Of a DNA stretch of 13,452 nt, positions 1 through 6,714 are shown piece by piece. The translations under genes were made by a program, and so were the position numbers. Numbering within the stretch: the stretch's first letter is position 1; each line of letters starts with the position of its first letter. Below the pieces are notes generated by a model. That model did not search any database. It saw only the letters and a program-made list of their open reading frames with translations, and was not told the origin of the DNA. This DNA is from an uncultured Sphingopyxis sp. (GTDB taxonomy: Bacteria; Pseudomonadota; Alphaproteobacteria; Sphingomonadales; Sphingomonadaceae): positions 1 through 13,452 of the forward strand of contig CAKZIN010000022.1 in NCBI GenBank assembly GCA_936933955.1, given 5' to 3'.

Positions 1-1055
1 GCGCCACCCGATGCGGCGCCGCCGCCAGCGGGCCGCGGCGCCTGAGCGCGCTGACCGAACAGCGCAGGCCGTTCAACACCAGCGCCGGTCGGGATCTCCA
101 GCCCGGTCGCGACGACGCTCACGCGAATCTTGCCGTTGAGCTGCGGGTTGAACGCCGAGCCCCAGATGATGTTGGCGTCGGGATCGACCAGCTCGCGGAT
201 ATGGTCGCCGGCTTCCTGCAGCTCGAACAGGCCGAGGTCGTCGCCGCCGGAGATCGAGACGATGACGCCTTTCGCCCCGGCCATGCTGACCCCGTCGAGC
301 AGCGGGTTGGCGATCGCCTGCTGCGCAGCGGCCAGCGCGCGGCCGTCGCCCTCTGCTTCGCCGGTGCCCATCATCGCCTTGCCCGCGTCGCGCATCACCG
401 ATTTGACGTCGGCGAAGTCGAGATTGACGAGGCCAGGCATGACCATGAGGTCGGTGATGCCGCGCACGCCCTGCTGCAGCACCTCGTCCGCCATGCGGAA
501 CGCTTCGATGAAGGTGGTCTTCGCTTCCGCCACCATGAACAGGTTCTGGTTGGGAATGACGATCAGCGTATCGACGTGGCGCTCGAGCTCCTCGATCCCC
601 GCGTCGGCGGAGCGCATGCGGCGGTTGCCCTCGAAGCTGAACGGCTTGGTCACCACCCCGACGGTGAGGATGCCGCGGTCGCGCGCGGTCTTGGCGATGA
701 CCGGCGCGGCGCCGGTGCCGGTGCCGCCGCCCATGCCAGCCGCGAGGAACACCATGTGCATCCCTTCGAGCGCCTGCTCGATTTCGGCGATGGCCTCTTC
801 GGCGGCGGCGCGGCCGACCTCGGGCTGAGCGCCCGCGCCCAGCCCTTGCGTGATTTGCGCGCCGAGCTGGATACGGTTCGCCGCCTGGCTCGCCGACAGG
901 GCCTGTGCGTCGGTGTTGGCGACCAGGAAGTCGACCCCCTGCACGTCGGCGGCGATCATGTTGGCGATGGCATTACCGCCCGCGCCACCGACGCCGATCA
1001 CCGCGATGCGCGGCTTCAGCCCCTCGAGATGCGGCAGACCGATATTGATGCTCAT
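1..1055 (-). CDS. ftsZ: Cell division GTPase FtsZ, 3' end off the window
   Basis: FtsZ polymerises with GTP into the cytoplasmic Z-ring that recruits the divisome. The ATG at 1055-1053 opens a frame of 351 codons that runs off the left edge without a stop. Visible motifs: the N-terminal nucleotide-binding glycine segment GVGGAGGNA (residues 21-29), the tubulin signature GGGTGTG (109-115), NTDA (47-50), and the T7 synergy loop NLDFADVK (211-218), whose Asp213 and Asp216 complete the GTPase site of the next subunit. The globular core ends near residue 320. What follows is the start of the Ala/Pro/Gly-rich linker, so the C-terminal peptide that binds FtsA is outside the window. The start is supported by GGGGAG (1071-1066) 10 bases upstream and by the usual short N-terminal extension. 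It is the last gene of the cluster, separated from ftsA by 110 bases with its own regulatory signals. Confidence 0.98.
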   Translation of the reverse strand, partial: MSINIGLPHLEGLKPRIAVIGVGGAGGNAIANMIAADVQGVDFLVANTDAQALSASQAANRIQLGAQITQGLGAGAQPEVGRAAAEEAIAEIEQALEGMHMVFLAAGMGGGTGTGAAPVIAKTARDRGILTVGVVTKPFSFEGNRRMRSADAGIEELERHVDTLIVIPNQNLFMVAEAKTTFIEAFRMADEVLQQGVRGITDLMVMPGLVNLDFADVKSVMRDAGKAMMGTGEAEGDGRALAAAQQAIANPLLDGVSMAGAKGVIVSISGGDDLGLFELQEAGDHIRELVDPDANIIWGSAFNPQLNGKIRVSVVATGLEIPTGAGVERPALFGQRAQAPRPAGGGAASGG

Positions 1056-1065
1056 GCGCTTGTCA

Positions 1066-1071
1066 CTCCCC
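1066..1071 (-). promoter_or_regulatory. Ribosome binding site of ftsZ
   Basis: GGGGAG on the minus strand lies 10 bases before the ATG at 1055. It is a fair Shine-Dalgarno match and supports that start. ftsZ is not coupled to ftsA by overlap, so it needs its own initiation site. Confidence 0.6.
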
Positions 1072-1097
1072 GTTCGGCTGGTGCCGATCGTGATCCC

Positions 1098-1105
1098 TTA
1101 ACCAT
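1098..1105 (+). promoter_or_regulatory. Candidate CtrA half-site TTAACCAT
   Basis: The octamer matches the CtrA half-site consensus described for Caulobacter and other alphaproteobacteria. It lies 42 bases before the ftsZ start codon. The second half of a full TTAA-N7-TTAA site is absent: the bases at 1109-1112 are CGTT. By eye it is the only TTAA I noticed in this GC-rich window. Binding by CtrA is inferred. Confidence 0.45.
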
Positions 1106-1119
1106 GTGCGTTCGCACAT
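1104..1119. repeat. 16-base perfect palindrome upstream of ftsZ
   Basis: ATGTGCG and CGCACAT form 7-base arms around a TT spacer. The palindrome overlaps the last two bases of the candidate CtrA half-site. Its size suits a dimeric transcription factor operator or a small hairpin in the ftsZ leader. I do not recognise the regulator; it does not match the alphaproteobacterial LexA pattern GTTC-N7-GTTC. Confidence 0.5.
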
Positions 1120-1133
1120 ATCGCGCGCGGTTT

Positions 1134-1138
1134 GAATC
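1134..1138. promoter_or_regulatory. GANTC (CcrM-type) methylation site
   Basis: GAATC lies in the ftsA-ftsZ gap, 78 bases before the ftsZ start. GANTC is the target of CcrM, whose methylation state affects ftsZ transcription in Caulobacter. GANTC also occurs inside genes of this window (for example 10311-10315), so one site alone is weak evidence. Its place beside a CtrA half-site is what makes it notable. Confidence 0.35.
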
Positions 1139-1165
1139 GCTTTTCGCCCGCGCGCCACAAAAAAG

Positions 1166-2416
1166 TCATGCGCCCCGCTGCCACATCGCTGTAAGCCGCT
1201 GCCACCAGGGGCGTTCGCCCTCATCCGCGCGGCGTTCGCTGCCCCCGCTCGGACGGACGTCGGGAGAGGGGTTGGCGGCGTAGATGATGGTGCCGATCGC
1301 GGTCGCGAACCCCAGCCTGTCGTGCGCCATCGGCATGCCCCCGAGCGCGCGCGCCTTGGCGAGCCGCACGGTCCCGCCCAGCGCGCCCTGGAGATATTCG
1401 CTCAACCCCTTGAGCTCGGCCCCGCCGCCGCAGAGCAGGATCTGCCGTTCGCTCGGATCGTCGAAGCCGAGCTGGCGCAGCGCGCGACCCACGTCGGGCG
1501 CCACGCGGTCGAGCCGCGCGCGAATGACGGCGTTGAGCTCGGCGCGGGTGATCTTGGCCTCGCTGTCGGCGCCCTCCATCTCCCCCAGCGCGATGCTGTC
1601 CTGGTGGTCGCGCGGCGATGAGAGGGCGGAGCCGTAAAAGCACTTCACGCGCTCGGCGATGCCGCGGCGGGTGCCGAACTGGTTGGCGATGGCGTCGGTG
1701 ATGTCCGCCCCGCCGGTCGGCAGGGTGACGACGCCTGCCAGCATCCCGCCGGCGAACACGCCGACCCGGGTGAGCGCTGCTCCGACGTCGATCAGCGCGG
1801 TGCCGAGCTCGCGCTGTTCATCAGTCAGGCAGGCGATGCCCGCAGCCATCGTCGTCGACACGACGTCGCGCACATCGACATGCGCCGCGCGCACGGCGGA
1901 GATGAGGTTGGCGACCGGCCCGCGATCGGCTTCGACGAGGTGCACCTCCACGCCGAAACGGTCGGCCATCAGCCCGAGCGGTTCGCGCACCCCCGCATTG
2001 CCGTCGAGCACGTAAAACACCGGCTGCGCGTGGAGGATGGCGCGTTCGTCGCGGGGCAGCGCATTGCGCGCGCGCTCGTGCAGCTCGTCGACGTCATCGG
2101 GCTCGATCTGGCCGCGCCCATGCGCCATTTCGTTGAGCACGCTGCGGCTGACAACCGACGGCCCGCCAAAGCTGACCCACGCCTGCTGCACCTCGACGCC
2201 CGCCACGCGCTCCGCCTGTTCGAGCGCCTCGCGCACGCAGCGGTCGACCGCCTGCAGGTCGACGACATTGCCGAGCCGCAACCCCATCGCTTCGCGCACG
2301 CCGGTGCCGAGCGCGTGGAGCGTGCCGTCGGCCTCCGCCCCGGCGATCACCACCGCCACCTTCGACGATCCGACGTCGATGGCGGTGTAGAGCGTTTCGA
2401 TGCGTGGGGCGGCCAT
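1166..2416 (-). CDS. ftsA: Cell division protein FtsA
   Basis: FtsA is an actin-like ATPase that tethers FtsZ filaments to the inner membrane and recruits later division proteins. The 416-residue length is typical. Visible: phosphate-1 motif AIDVGSSKV (12-20), the 1C/SHS2 region (about 84-165) typical of FtsA, phosphate-2 motif LIDVGAALT (208-216), adenosine motif LCGGGAELKGL (328-338) and a short C-terminal amphipathic helix WWQRLTAMWQR (404-414) that should insert in the membrane, after a Ser/Gly/Arg linker. The ATG at 2416 is 9 bases after the ftsQ stop and is preceded by a GAGG sequence about 6 bases upstream. It stops at 1166, leaving a 110-base gap to ftsZ. All expected motifs are present and nothing suggests damage. 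Confidence 0.97.
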   Translation of the reverse strand: MAAPRIETLYTAIDVGSSKVAVVIAGAEADGTLHALGTGVREAMGLRLGNVVDLQAVDRCVREALEQAERVAGVEVQQAWVSFGGPSVVSRSVLNEMAHGRGQIEPDDVDELHERARNALPRDERAILHAQPVFYVLDGNAGVREPLGLMADRFGVEVHLVEADRGPVANLISAVRAAHVDVRDVVSTTMAAGIACLTDEQRELGTALIDVGAALTRVGVFAGGMLAGVVTLPTGGADITDAIANQFGTRRGIAERVKCFYGSALSSPRDHQDSIALGEMEGADSEAKITRAELNAVIRARLDRVAPDVGRALRQLGFDDPSERQILLCGGGAELKGLSEYLQGALGGTVRLAKARALGGMPMAHDRLGFATAIGTIIYAANPSPDVRPSGGSERRADEGERPWWQRLTAMWQRGA

Positions 2417-2425
2417 CGCTCGACC

Positions 2426-3361
2426 TCAGTCCGCGTCGGCGGCGGGCACCACCGCCCGATCGCTGCCAGTGACAAGCCCCAGGTCGCCGAGGTCGCCCTC
2501 ACGCCCCGGCCGGTAAACCAGCCGCCCCGGCACGCGCATGTCGAACCGGGTGATGCCGCGGCCGAGCAGGCGCGAGGTGCCGTCCATCTGCGCAAATTCG
2601 GTCAGCGCATCGCGCGCCCGCGCGGCGCCCTCGGGCAGCAGCAGCGTCTCGCCCGAACGGAAGCTGATGTTCCAGCGGCGGTTCCCGACCCACGCCCCGC
2701 CCTTGACCTGCTCCCGCAGCGCGGGCGCGGCCTCGAGGAGTTCATGCAAGGCGGCGAGATCGCGCGCGGGCTGGTCCGACACCAGCACCGGCAGTCCGGG
2801 AACTGCGCCCGGATCGACCTCCGGCAGGGGGCGCCCGCTTGCGTCGATGAGGACATGACGTCCGCCGCGCTGCCACACCGCGACCGGGCTCCGTTCGACC
2901 AGTTCGACCACCAGCGTATCGGGCAGGCGCCGTGAGACGCGCGCGTCCGCAACCCAGCCGTTGGCGAGCAGCTCGCGCCGCACCTCGTCGATGTCGAACG
3001 CCACCATCGAGCGGTCCTTTTGCCGCAGCGCGACGTCATAGACCTTGAGCCGGTCGAGCCGGTTGGCGCCGATCACCTCGATCCGCTGCACCGAAAAGCC
3101 CGCGCGCCCGACCGCGGCCACCGCCTCGTCGCGCACGAACGCCGCGGCGCCGGTCACCACGGCGAGCGTGATCAGCGCGGCAATGAAGGCGAGCGCGAGC
3201 AGCGTCACCATGATGCGCCGCACGACGTGAGGCGGCAGCGGCTGGCGTTCGAGCAGGCGCGGCATCAGCGGGCGACGGCTCGCCCGCTTCACCGCCCCGC
3301 GCGAGCGCGCAGGAGCGGCACCGCGGCGCACCGTCTGGGTCCGGGCGCCCGTGCGGCTCAC
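2426..3361 (-). CDS. ftsQ: Cell division protein FtsQ
   Basis: FtsQ is a bitopic inner-membrane protein that links early cytoplasmic and late periplasmic divisome parts through FtsB/FtsL. The 311-residue protein has a long Arg-rich cytoplasmic tail (1-50), one membrane span (about 51-75), a POTRA domain (about 90-158, beginning near VQRIEVIGANR and running to LPDTLVVELVER) and the FtsQ/DivIB beta domain (about 159-290). The long basic N-terminus is usual in alphaproteobacteria. The start is GTG at 3361-3359, overlapping the ddl stop as GTGA, so translation is probably coupled to ddl. There is no clear Shine-Dalgarno sequence upstream. Sequence conservation is low in this family, so the call rests on domain layout and on position between ddl and ftsA, which is decisive. 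Confidence 0.95.
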   Translation of the reverse strand: MSRTGARTQTVRRGAAPARSRGAVKRASRRPLMPRLLERQPLPPHVVRRIMVTLLALAFIAALITLAVVTGAAAFVRDEAVAAVGRAGFSVQRIEVIGANRLDRLKVYDVALRQKDRSMVAFDIDEVRRELLANGWVADARVSRRLPDTLVVELVERSPVAVWQRGGRHVLIDASGRPLPEVDPGAVPGLPVLVSDQPARDLAALHELLEAAPALREQVKGGAWVGNRRWNISFRSGETLLLPEGAARARDALTEFAQMDGTSRLLGRGITRFDMRVPGRLVYRPGREGDLGDLGLVTGSDRAVVPAADAD

Positions 3362-4284
3362 AGCGCCGCTTCGACCAGTCGCTCGACCAGTTCCTCGTAA
3401 GCGATGCCGCGATACTTGGCCTGCTCAGGCACCAGGCTGAGCGGCGTCATGCCCGGCTGCGTGTTGACCTCGAGCAGGAGAATACCCGCTTCGCCCTGTT
3501 CCTCGTCCCAGCGGAAGTCGCTGCGCGATGCACCCTTGCAGCCGAGCAGTCGGTGCGCCTCGCGGGCGAGGTCCATCATCCGCCGCGCGATCGGTTCGGG
3601 GAGGTCGGCGGGGCAGACATGCTCGGTCATGCCCGCGGTATATTTGGCGTCATAGTCGTAAAAGCCGGTCGAAACCTTGAGCTCGGTCACCGCCAGTGCC
3701 TCGTCGCCGAGCACCGCCACCGTCAGCTCGCGCCCCTTGATGTAGGGTTCGGCGAGCAGCTCGGTGAACTCGCGCCACGGCCCCACCGTGTCGCGGCCGA
3801 TCGGGCTGCCGTAGTTGCCGCCATCGGTGACGATCGCGACGCCGACCGACGAGCCTTCGTTGACCGGCTTCAGCACATAGGGCCGCGGCAGCGGGTCGGC
3901 GGAAAACAGGCTTTCGCTGGCAACGATCTTGCCCGTCGGCATGGGGATGCCGTGCGGAACGAGGCGCTGTTTGGTCAGCTCCTTGTCGATCGCGATGACC
4001 GAGGTGACGAGCCCCGAGTGGGTATAGGGGATGCCCATCAGGTCGAGCATGCCCTGCACGCTGCCATCCTCTCCCGGCACGCCGTGGAGCGCGTTGAAGA
4101 CGACGTCGGGCTTCGCGTTGTTGAGGCGGGCGGCGACGTCGCGATCCATGTCGACCTCGGTCACGCGGTGCCCGCGGCTGCGCAGCGCCTCAGCCACGCC
4201 GCGCCCGCTGGTGAGCGACACCTCACGCTCGTTAGACCAGCCGCCCATCAATACCGCGACGTGCCAGGGACCGCGACCGCTCAC
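3358..4284 (-). CDS. ddl: D-alanine--D-alanine ligase
   Basis: Ddl makes D-Ala-D-Ala with ATP; MurF then adds the dipeptide to the peptidoglycan precursor. With the GTG start at 4284 the product is 308 residues. ATP-grasp features are intact: GGWSNEREVSL near the N-terminus with the substrate Glu (19), LHGVPGEDGSVQG, KPVNEGSSVGV (Lys139, Ser145/146), FYDYDAKY (Lys214, Tyr215), and the metal ligands Asp256 in RSDFR, Glu272 and Asn274 in LEVNTQPG. I chose GTG 4284 because it overlaps the murB stop as GTGA, like the other junctions here, and gives the usual short N-terminus (MSGRGPWHVAVLMGG). An in-frame ATG at 4314 would add ten residues, overlap murB by 34 bases and has no ribosome binding site. 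Overlaps ftsQ by four bases downstream. Confidence 0.96.
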   Translation of the reverse strand: MSGRGPWHVAVLMGGWSNEREVSLTSGRGVAEALRSRGHRVTEVDMDRDVAARLNNAKPDVVFNALHGVPGEDGSVQGMLDLMGIPYTHSGLVTSVIAIDKELTKQRLVPHGIPMPTGKIVASESLFSADPLPRPYVLKPVNEGSSVGVAIVTDGGNYGSPIGRDTVGPWREFTELLAEPYIKGRELTVAVLGDEALAVTELKVSTGFYDYDAKYTAGMTEHVCPADLPEPIARRMMDLAREAHRLLGCKGASRSDFRWDEEQGEAGILLLEVNTQPGMTPLSLVPEQAKYRGIAYEELVERLVEAAL

Positions 4285-5183
4285 TTCGCCATGCCCACCC
4301 GTTCGATCTCCCATTCGAGGTTCACGCCGCTGTCGGACGCGACGCGGCGGCGCACTTCATCGCCCAGCGCTTCGATGTCGGCGCTCGTCGCATTGCCGGT
4401 GTTGATGAGGAAATTGCAATGCTTCTCGCTCACCTGCGCGCCACCGAGCGTGAGCCCGCGGCACCCCGCCGCGTCGACCAACCGCCATGCCTTGTCACCG
4501 GGCGGGTTCTTGAAGGTCGAGCCACCGGTCTTGCTGCGCAGCGGCTGCGATGCTTCGCGCGCGGCGGCGATGCGGTCCATCTCGGCCTGCACCGCCGCGG
4601 GTTCCACGGGCTGCCCACGAAAGCGCGCGCCGACGACGATGACGCCCGGCGGCAGTTCGCTGTGGCGGTAGCTGTAGCGGAGTTGGTCCGGCGTCAGCGT
4701 CAGCCGCTCGCCCGAGCGCAGCACGACGTCGCAATCGACCAGCACCTCCGCCGTTTCGCGACCGTAGGCGCCGCCGTTCATGCGCACGAAACCGCCGACC
4801 GTGCCGGGGATCGAGCGAAGAAACTCGAGCCCGCCGATCCCTGCGTCCCGCGCGCTCGAGGAAACGAGGATGCCGCTCGCCCCGCCCCCGCAGTCGAGCG
4901 TCGTCGCGTCCACGCGCGCGACCTTGGCGAATGGCTTGCCGAGACGAACCACGACGCCGGGAAACCCGCCATCGCGCACGATCATGTTGGAACCGAGCCC
5001 CAACGCCAGCAACGGGGTCGCGGGGTCCAGCTCGCGCAGGAAGCTCGCCAGGTCGTCGGCGTCCGCGGGCTCGAACAAAGCCAATGCTGCGCCGCCGGTC
5101 TTGAACCAGGTCAGCGGCGCCAGCGGCGCGTCGGGCGTGAGCTTGCCGCGGGGGGTGGGGAGGCCGGAGACCATGCCTGCCAT
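4281..5183 (-). CDS. murB: UDP-N-acetylenolpyruvoylglucosamine reductase MurB
   Basis: MurB is the FAD- and NADPH-dependent cytoplasmic reductase that turns UDP-GlcNAc-enolpyruvate into UDP-MurNAc, the second committed step of peptidoglycan synthesis. With the ATG at 5183 it has 300 residues, typical of the shorter type II enzymes. FAD-binding segments LGLGSNMIVRDGG (about 61-73) and EFLRSIPGTVGG (120-131) are present, as are the catalytic trio: Arg173 in YSYRHSE, Ser222 in GGSTFKNP and Glu292 in LEWEIERVG. The start is uncertain: TTG at 5186, ATG at 5183 and ATG at 5174 are in frame and close together. It is the only gene between murE and ftsQ that is not overlapped by its upstream neighbour; a palindromic repeat fills the 103 bases after murC. 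It overlaps ddl by four bases (GTGA). Confidence 0.96.
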   Translation of the reverse strand: MAGMVSGLPTPRGKLTPDAPLAPLTWFKTGGAALALFEPADADDLASFLRELDPATPLLALGLGSNMIVRDGGFPGVVVRLGKPFAKVARVDATTLDCGGGASGILVSSSARDAGIGGLEFLRSIPGTVGGFVRMNGGAYGRETAEVLVDCDVVLRSGERLTLTPDQLRYSYRHSELPPGVIVVGARFRGQPVEPAAVQAEMDRIAAAREASQPLRSKTGGSTFKNPPGDKAWRLVDAAGCRGLTLGGAQVSEKHCNFLINTGNATSADIEALGDEVRRRVASDSGVNLEWEIERVGMAK

Positions 5184-5192
5184 CAACCCCGA

Positions 5193-5277
5193 CCGTCATT
5201 GCGGGGGGCGCAGCGACGGAGCGATCTGGCCAGCTTGGCGCCCGCCGCGGATTGCCTCGTTCCGCTCGCAATGGCGG
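5193..5277. repeat. Dispersed palindromic repeat element between murC and murB
   Basis: An imperfect inverted repeat of about 85 bases. The terminal arms CCGTCATTGCG (5193-5203) and CGCAATGGCGG (5267-5277) pair at 10 of 11 positions, and the inner parts (around GCGCAGCGACGGAGCGATC and GGATTGCCTCGTTCCGCTC) continue the similarity. The pattern 'CGTCATTGCG ... GCAATCC ... GGATTGC ... CGCAATGACG' is one I recall as a common dispersed intergenic repeat in sphingomonads and some other alphaproteobacteria. In RNA it would fold into a long GC-rich hairpin between the murC and murB coding regions. It could alter mRNA stability or coupling; a function is not shown. Confidence 0.75.
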
Positions 5278-5286
5278 GGGTTTGCG

Positions 5287-6714
5287 TCAACGCAGGTGCT
5301 CCGCCAAGCCGGCAGCGACTTTGGTAATGTCGCCCGCGCCCATGCAGACGATGAGGTCGCCGGCGCCGAGCTGCCCGCTCGCCACATCCTCGCGCAACCG
5401 TGTGACCAGCGCATCGGAACCGTCGAGCGCCACGGCGGCGCGGTGGCCGCGCGCGTTGAGGCCCGCGGCGAGCGCCTGCGCGTCGACGCCATCCACCGGC
5501 GCCTCCCCCGCCGCGTAGACCGGCAGCACGAGCACGCGGTCGGCGTCGTTGAAGGCCTGCTGAAACGCATCCATGTGGTGGCCGAGCCGCGAATAGCGGT
5601 GCGGCTGCACCACCGCGACGACGCGGCCCGACCCGACGCTCTCCCGCGCCGCGGCGAGCACCGCCTGCACCTCCACCGGATGGTGCGCATAGTCATCGAC
5701 GATCCGCACCGTCCCGCCGGTCACGCTCACGTCGCCGACGTGGCTGAAGCGGCGCTTGACCCCCTGGAATCCCGCAAAGCCGCGGGCGATGGTCGCGTCC
5801 TCGACGCCGAGATGCACCGCTACCGCGATCGCGGCGAGCGCGTTCTGGACATTGTGCCGCCCGGCCATCGGCAGTTCCACCCCGGCGATGACCCGGCTTT
5901 CGCCCTCACCCGATCGCACGACCACATCGAAGCGGTTGCCGCCTGCCACGACCTCAAGGTTGGTGCCACGCACGTCCGCCTGCGCCGAAAAGCCGTAGGT
6001 GACGATGCGCCGGTCGCGGATGCGCGGGACGATCGCCTGCACCTCCGGATGGTCGAGGCACAGGATCGCCGCGCCGTAGAAGGGCACGTTTTCGATGAAC
6101 TCGACGAAGGCGTCGCGCACCGCGTCAAAATCGCCCCAATGATCGAGATGTTCGGGGTCGATGTTGGTGACGACGGCGATGGTGCCGTCGAGCCGCAGAA
6201 AGCTGCCGTCGCTCTCGTCCGCCTCCACCACCATCCAGTCCGACGCGCCGATGCGCGCGTTGGAGCCATAGTGGTTGATGATGCCGCCGTTGATCACCGT
6301 CGGGTCGAGCCCGCCCGCATCGAGCAATGACGCGACGAGGCTGGTGGTTGTCGTCTTGCCATGCGTCCCCGCGACCGCGACGGTCGATTTGAGGCGCATC
6401 AATTCCGCCAGCATCTCCGCACGGCGGACGACGGGGATGCGGCGCTGATAAGCGGCTTCGACCTCCGGGTTGGTCTTGCGGCTGACGGCGGTGGAGGTGA
6501 CCACCACCGCCACATCGCCGAGATTCTCCGCCGCGTGGCCGATCGTCACCGGGATGCCGCGCGTGCGCAGCCCTTCCACGACGTAGCTCTCCGCCATGTC
6601 GCTGCCCTGCACGCGGTAGCCGAGGTTGTGCATCACCTCGGCGATGCCCGACATGCCGATGCCGCCAATGCCGACGAAGTGGATGGTGCCGATGTCGGTC
6701 GCGACACCCTTCAC
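5287..6714 (-). CDS. murC: UDP-N-acetylmuramate--L-alanine ligase MurC
   Basis: MurC adds L-Ala to UDP-MurNAc with ATP, the first of the four Mur ligase steps in the cytoplasm. The product is 475 residues from the GTG at 6714. Visible: N-terminal UDP-binding FVGIGGIGMSGIAE (13-26), the ATP loop AGTHGKTTT (115-123), EADESDG (164-170) and NIDPEHLDHWG (184-194) for metal and ATP, and VDDYAHHPVE in the C-terminal domain. The frame stays open upstream of 6714 into murG, but the GTG overlaps the murG stop as GTGA and places the glycine-rich motif at the usual distance from the N-terminus, so I take it as the start. There is no strong ribosome binding site, which fits coupled translation. The gene ends 103 bases before murB. 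Confidence 0.97.
   Translation of the reverse strand: MKGVATDIGTIHFVGIGGIGMSGIAEVMHNLGYRVQGSDMAESYVVEGLRTRGIPVTIGHAAENLGDVAVVVTSTAVSRKTNPEVEAAYQRRIPVVRRAEMLAELMRLKSTVAVAGTHGKTTTTSLVASLLDAGGLDPTVINGGIINHYGSNARIGASDWMVVEADESDGSFLRLDGTIAVVTNIDPEHLDHWGDFDAVRDAFVEFIENVPFYGAAILCLDHPEVQAIVPRIRDRRIVTYGFSAQADVRGTNLEVVAGGNRFDVVVRSGEGESRVIAGVELPMAGRHNVQNALAAIAVAVHLGVEDATIARGFAGFQGVKRRFSHVGDVSVTGGTVRIVDDYAHHPVEVQAVLAAARESVGSGRVVAVVQPHRYSRLGHHMDAFQQAFNDADRVLVLPVYAAGEAPVDGVDAQALAAGLNARGHRAAVALDGSDALVTRLREDVASGQLGAGDLIVCMGAGDITKVAAGLAEHLR

Larger units (their letters stand above)
1056..1165 (-). promoter_or_regulatory. ftsA-ftsZ intergenic region, probable ftsZ promoter and control region
   Basis: This is the only sizeable gap in the cluster besides the repeat between murC and murB. 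It is locally AT-richer than the genes around it. Within it are TTAACCAT (1098-1105), a GAATC site (1134-1138) and a 16-base palindrome (1104-1119). In Caulobacter the ftsZ promoter region carries CtrA and CcrM (GANTC) sites, so the arrangement suggests a cell-cycle-regulated ftsZ promoter here. I cannot place the -35 and -10 boxes with confidence. TTGTGG (1160-1155) with a 17-base spacing to ATTCAA (1137-1132) is a weak candidate. The promoter role is inference; the motifs are seen directly. Confidence 0.55.

Noticed and set aside
1098..1112. Full CtrA site TTAA-N7-TTAA before ftsZ.
   Set aside because: The second half is CGTT and not TTAA, so only a half-site can be claimed.
1157..1200. Possible intrinsic terminator after ftsA, suggested by six T residues on the minus strand (1164-1159) just after the stop.
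   Set aside because: I see no GC-rich stem directly before the T run; the repeated segment there is a direct repeat (CCGCTGCCAC), not an inverted one.
201..1283. Plus-strand open frame of 360 codons opposite ftsZ and crossing the ftsA-ftsZ gap.
   Set aside because: It is antisense to FtsZ, whose motifs are unmistakable on the minus strand, and runs through the regulatory gap into ftsA. No independent support.
4285..4314. Alternative ddl start at ATG 4314.
   Set aside because: It would overlap murB by 34 bases, has no ribosome site and adds ten residues that overlap the coding of the conserved MurB C-terminus. GTG 4284 matches the overlap pattern of the cluster, though the ATG cannot be fully excluded.
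3553..4671. Plus-strand open frame of 372 codons opposite ddl and murB; a similar one at 9145-10311 lies opposite murD.
   Set aside because: Both are antisense to intact conserved enzymes and have the typical shadow composition.
4780..6330. Long plus-strand open frame of 516 codons opposite murB and murC.
   Set aside because: It lies antisense to two well-supported genes and crosses the intergenic repeat. Its residue mix (rich in Arg, Ala, Pro, His, Asp) is what GC-rich codon bias gives on the opposite strand, and it has no recognisable motif.
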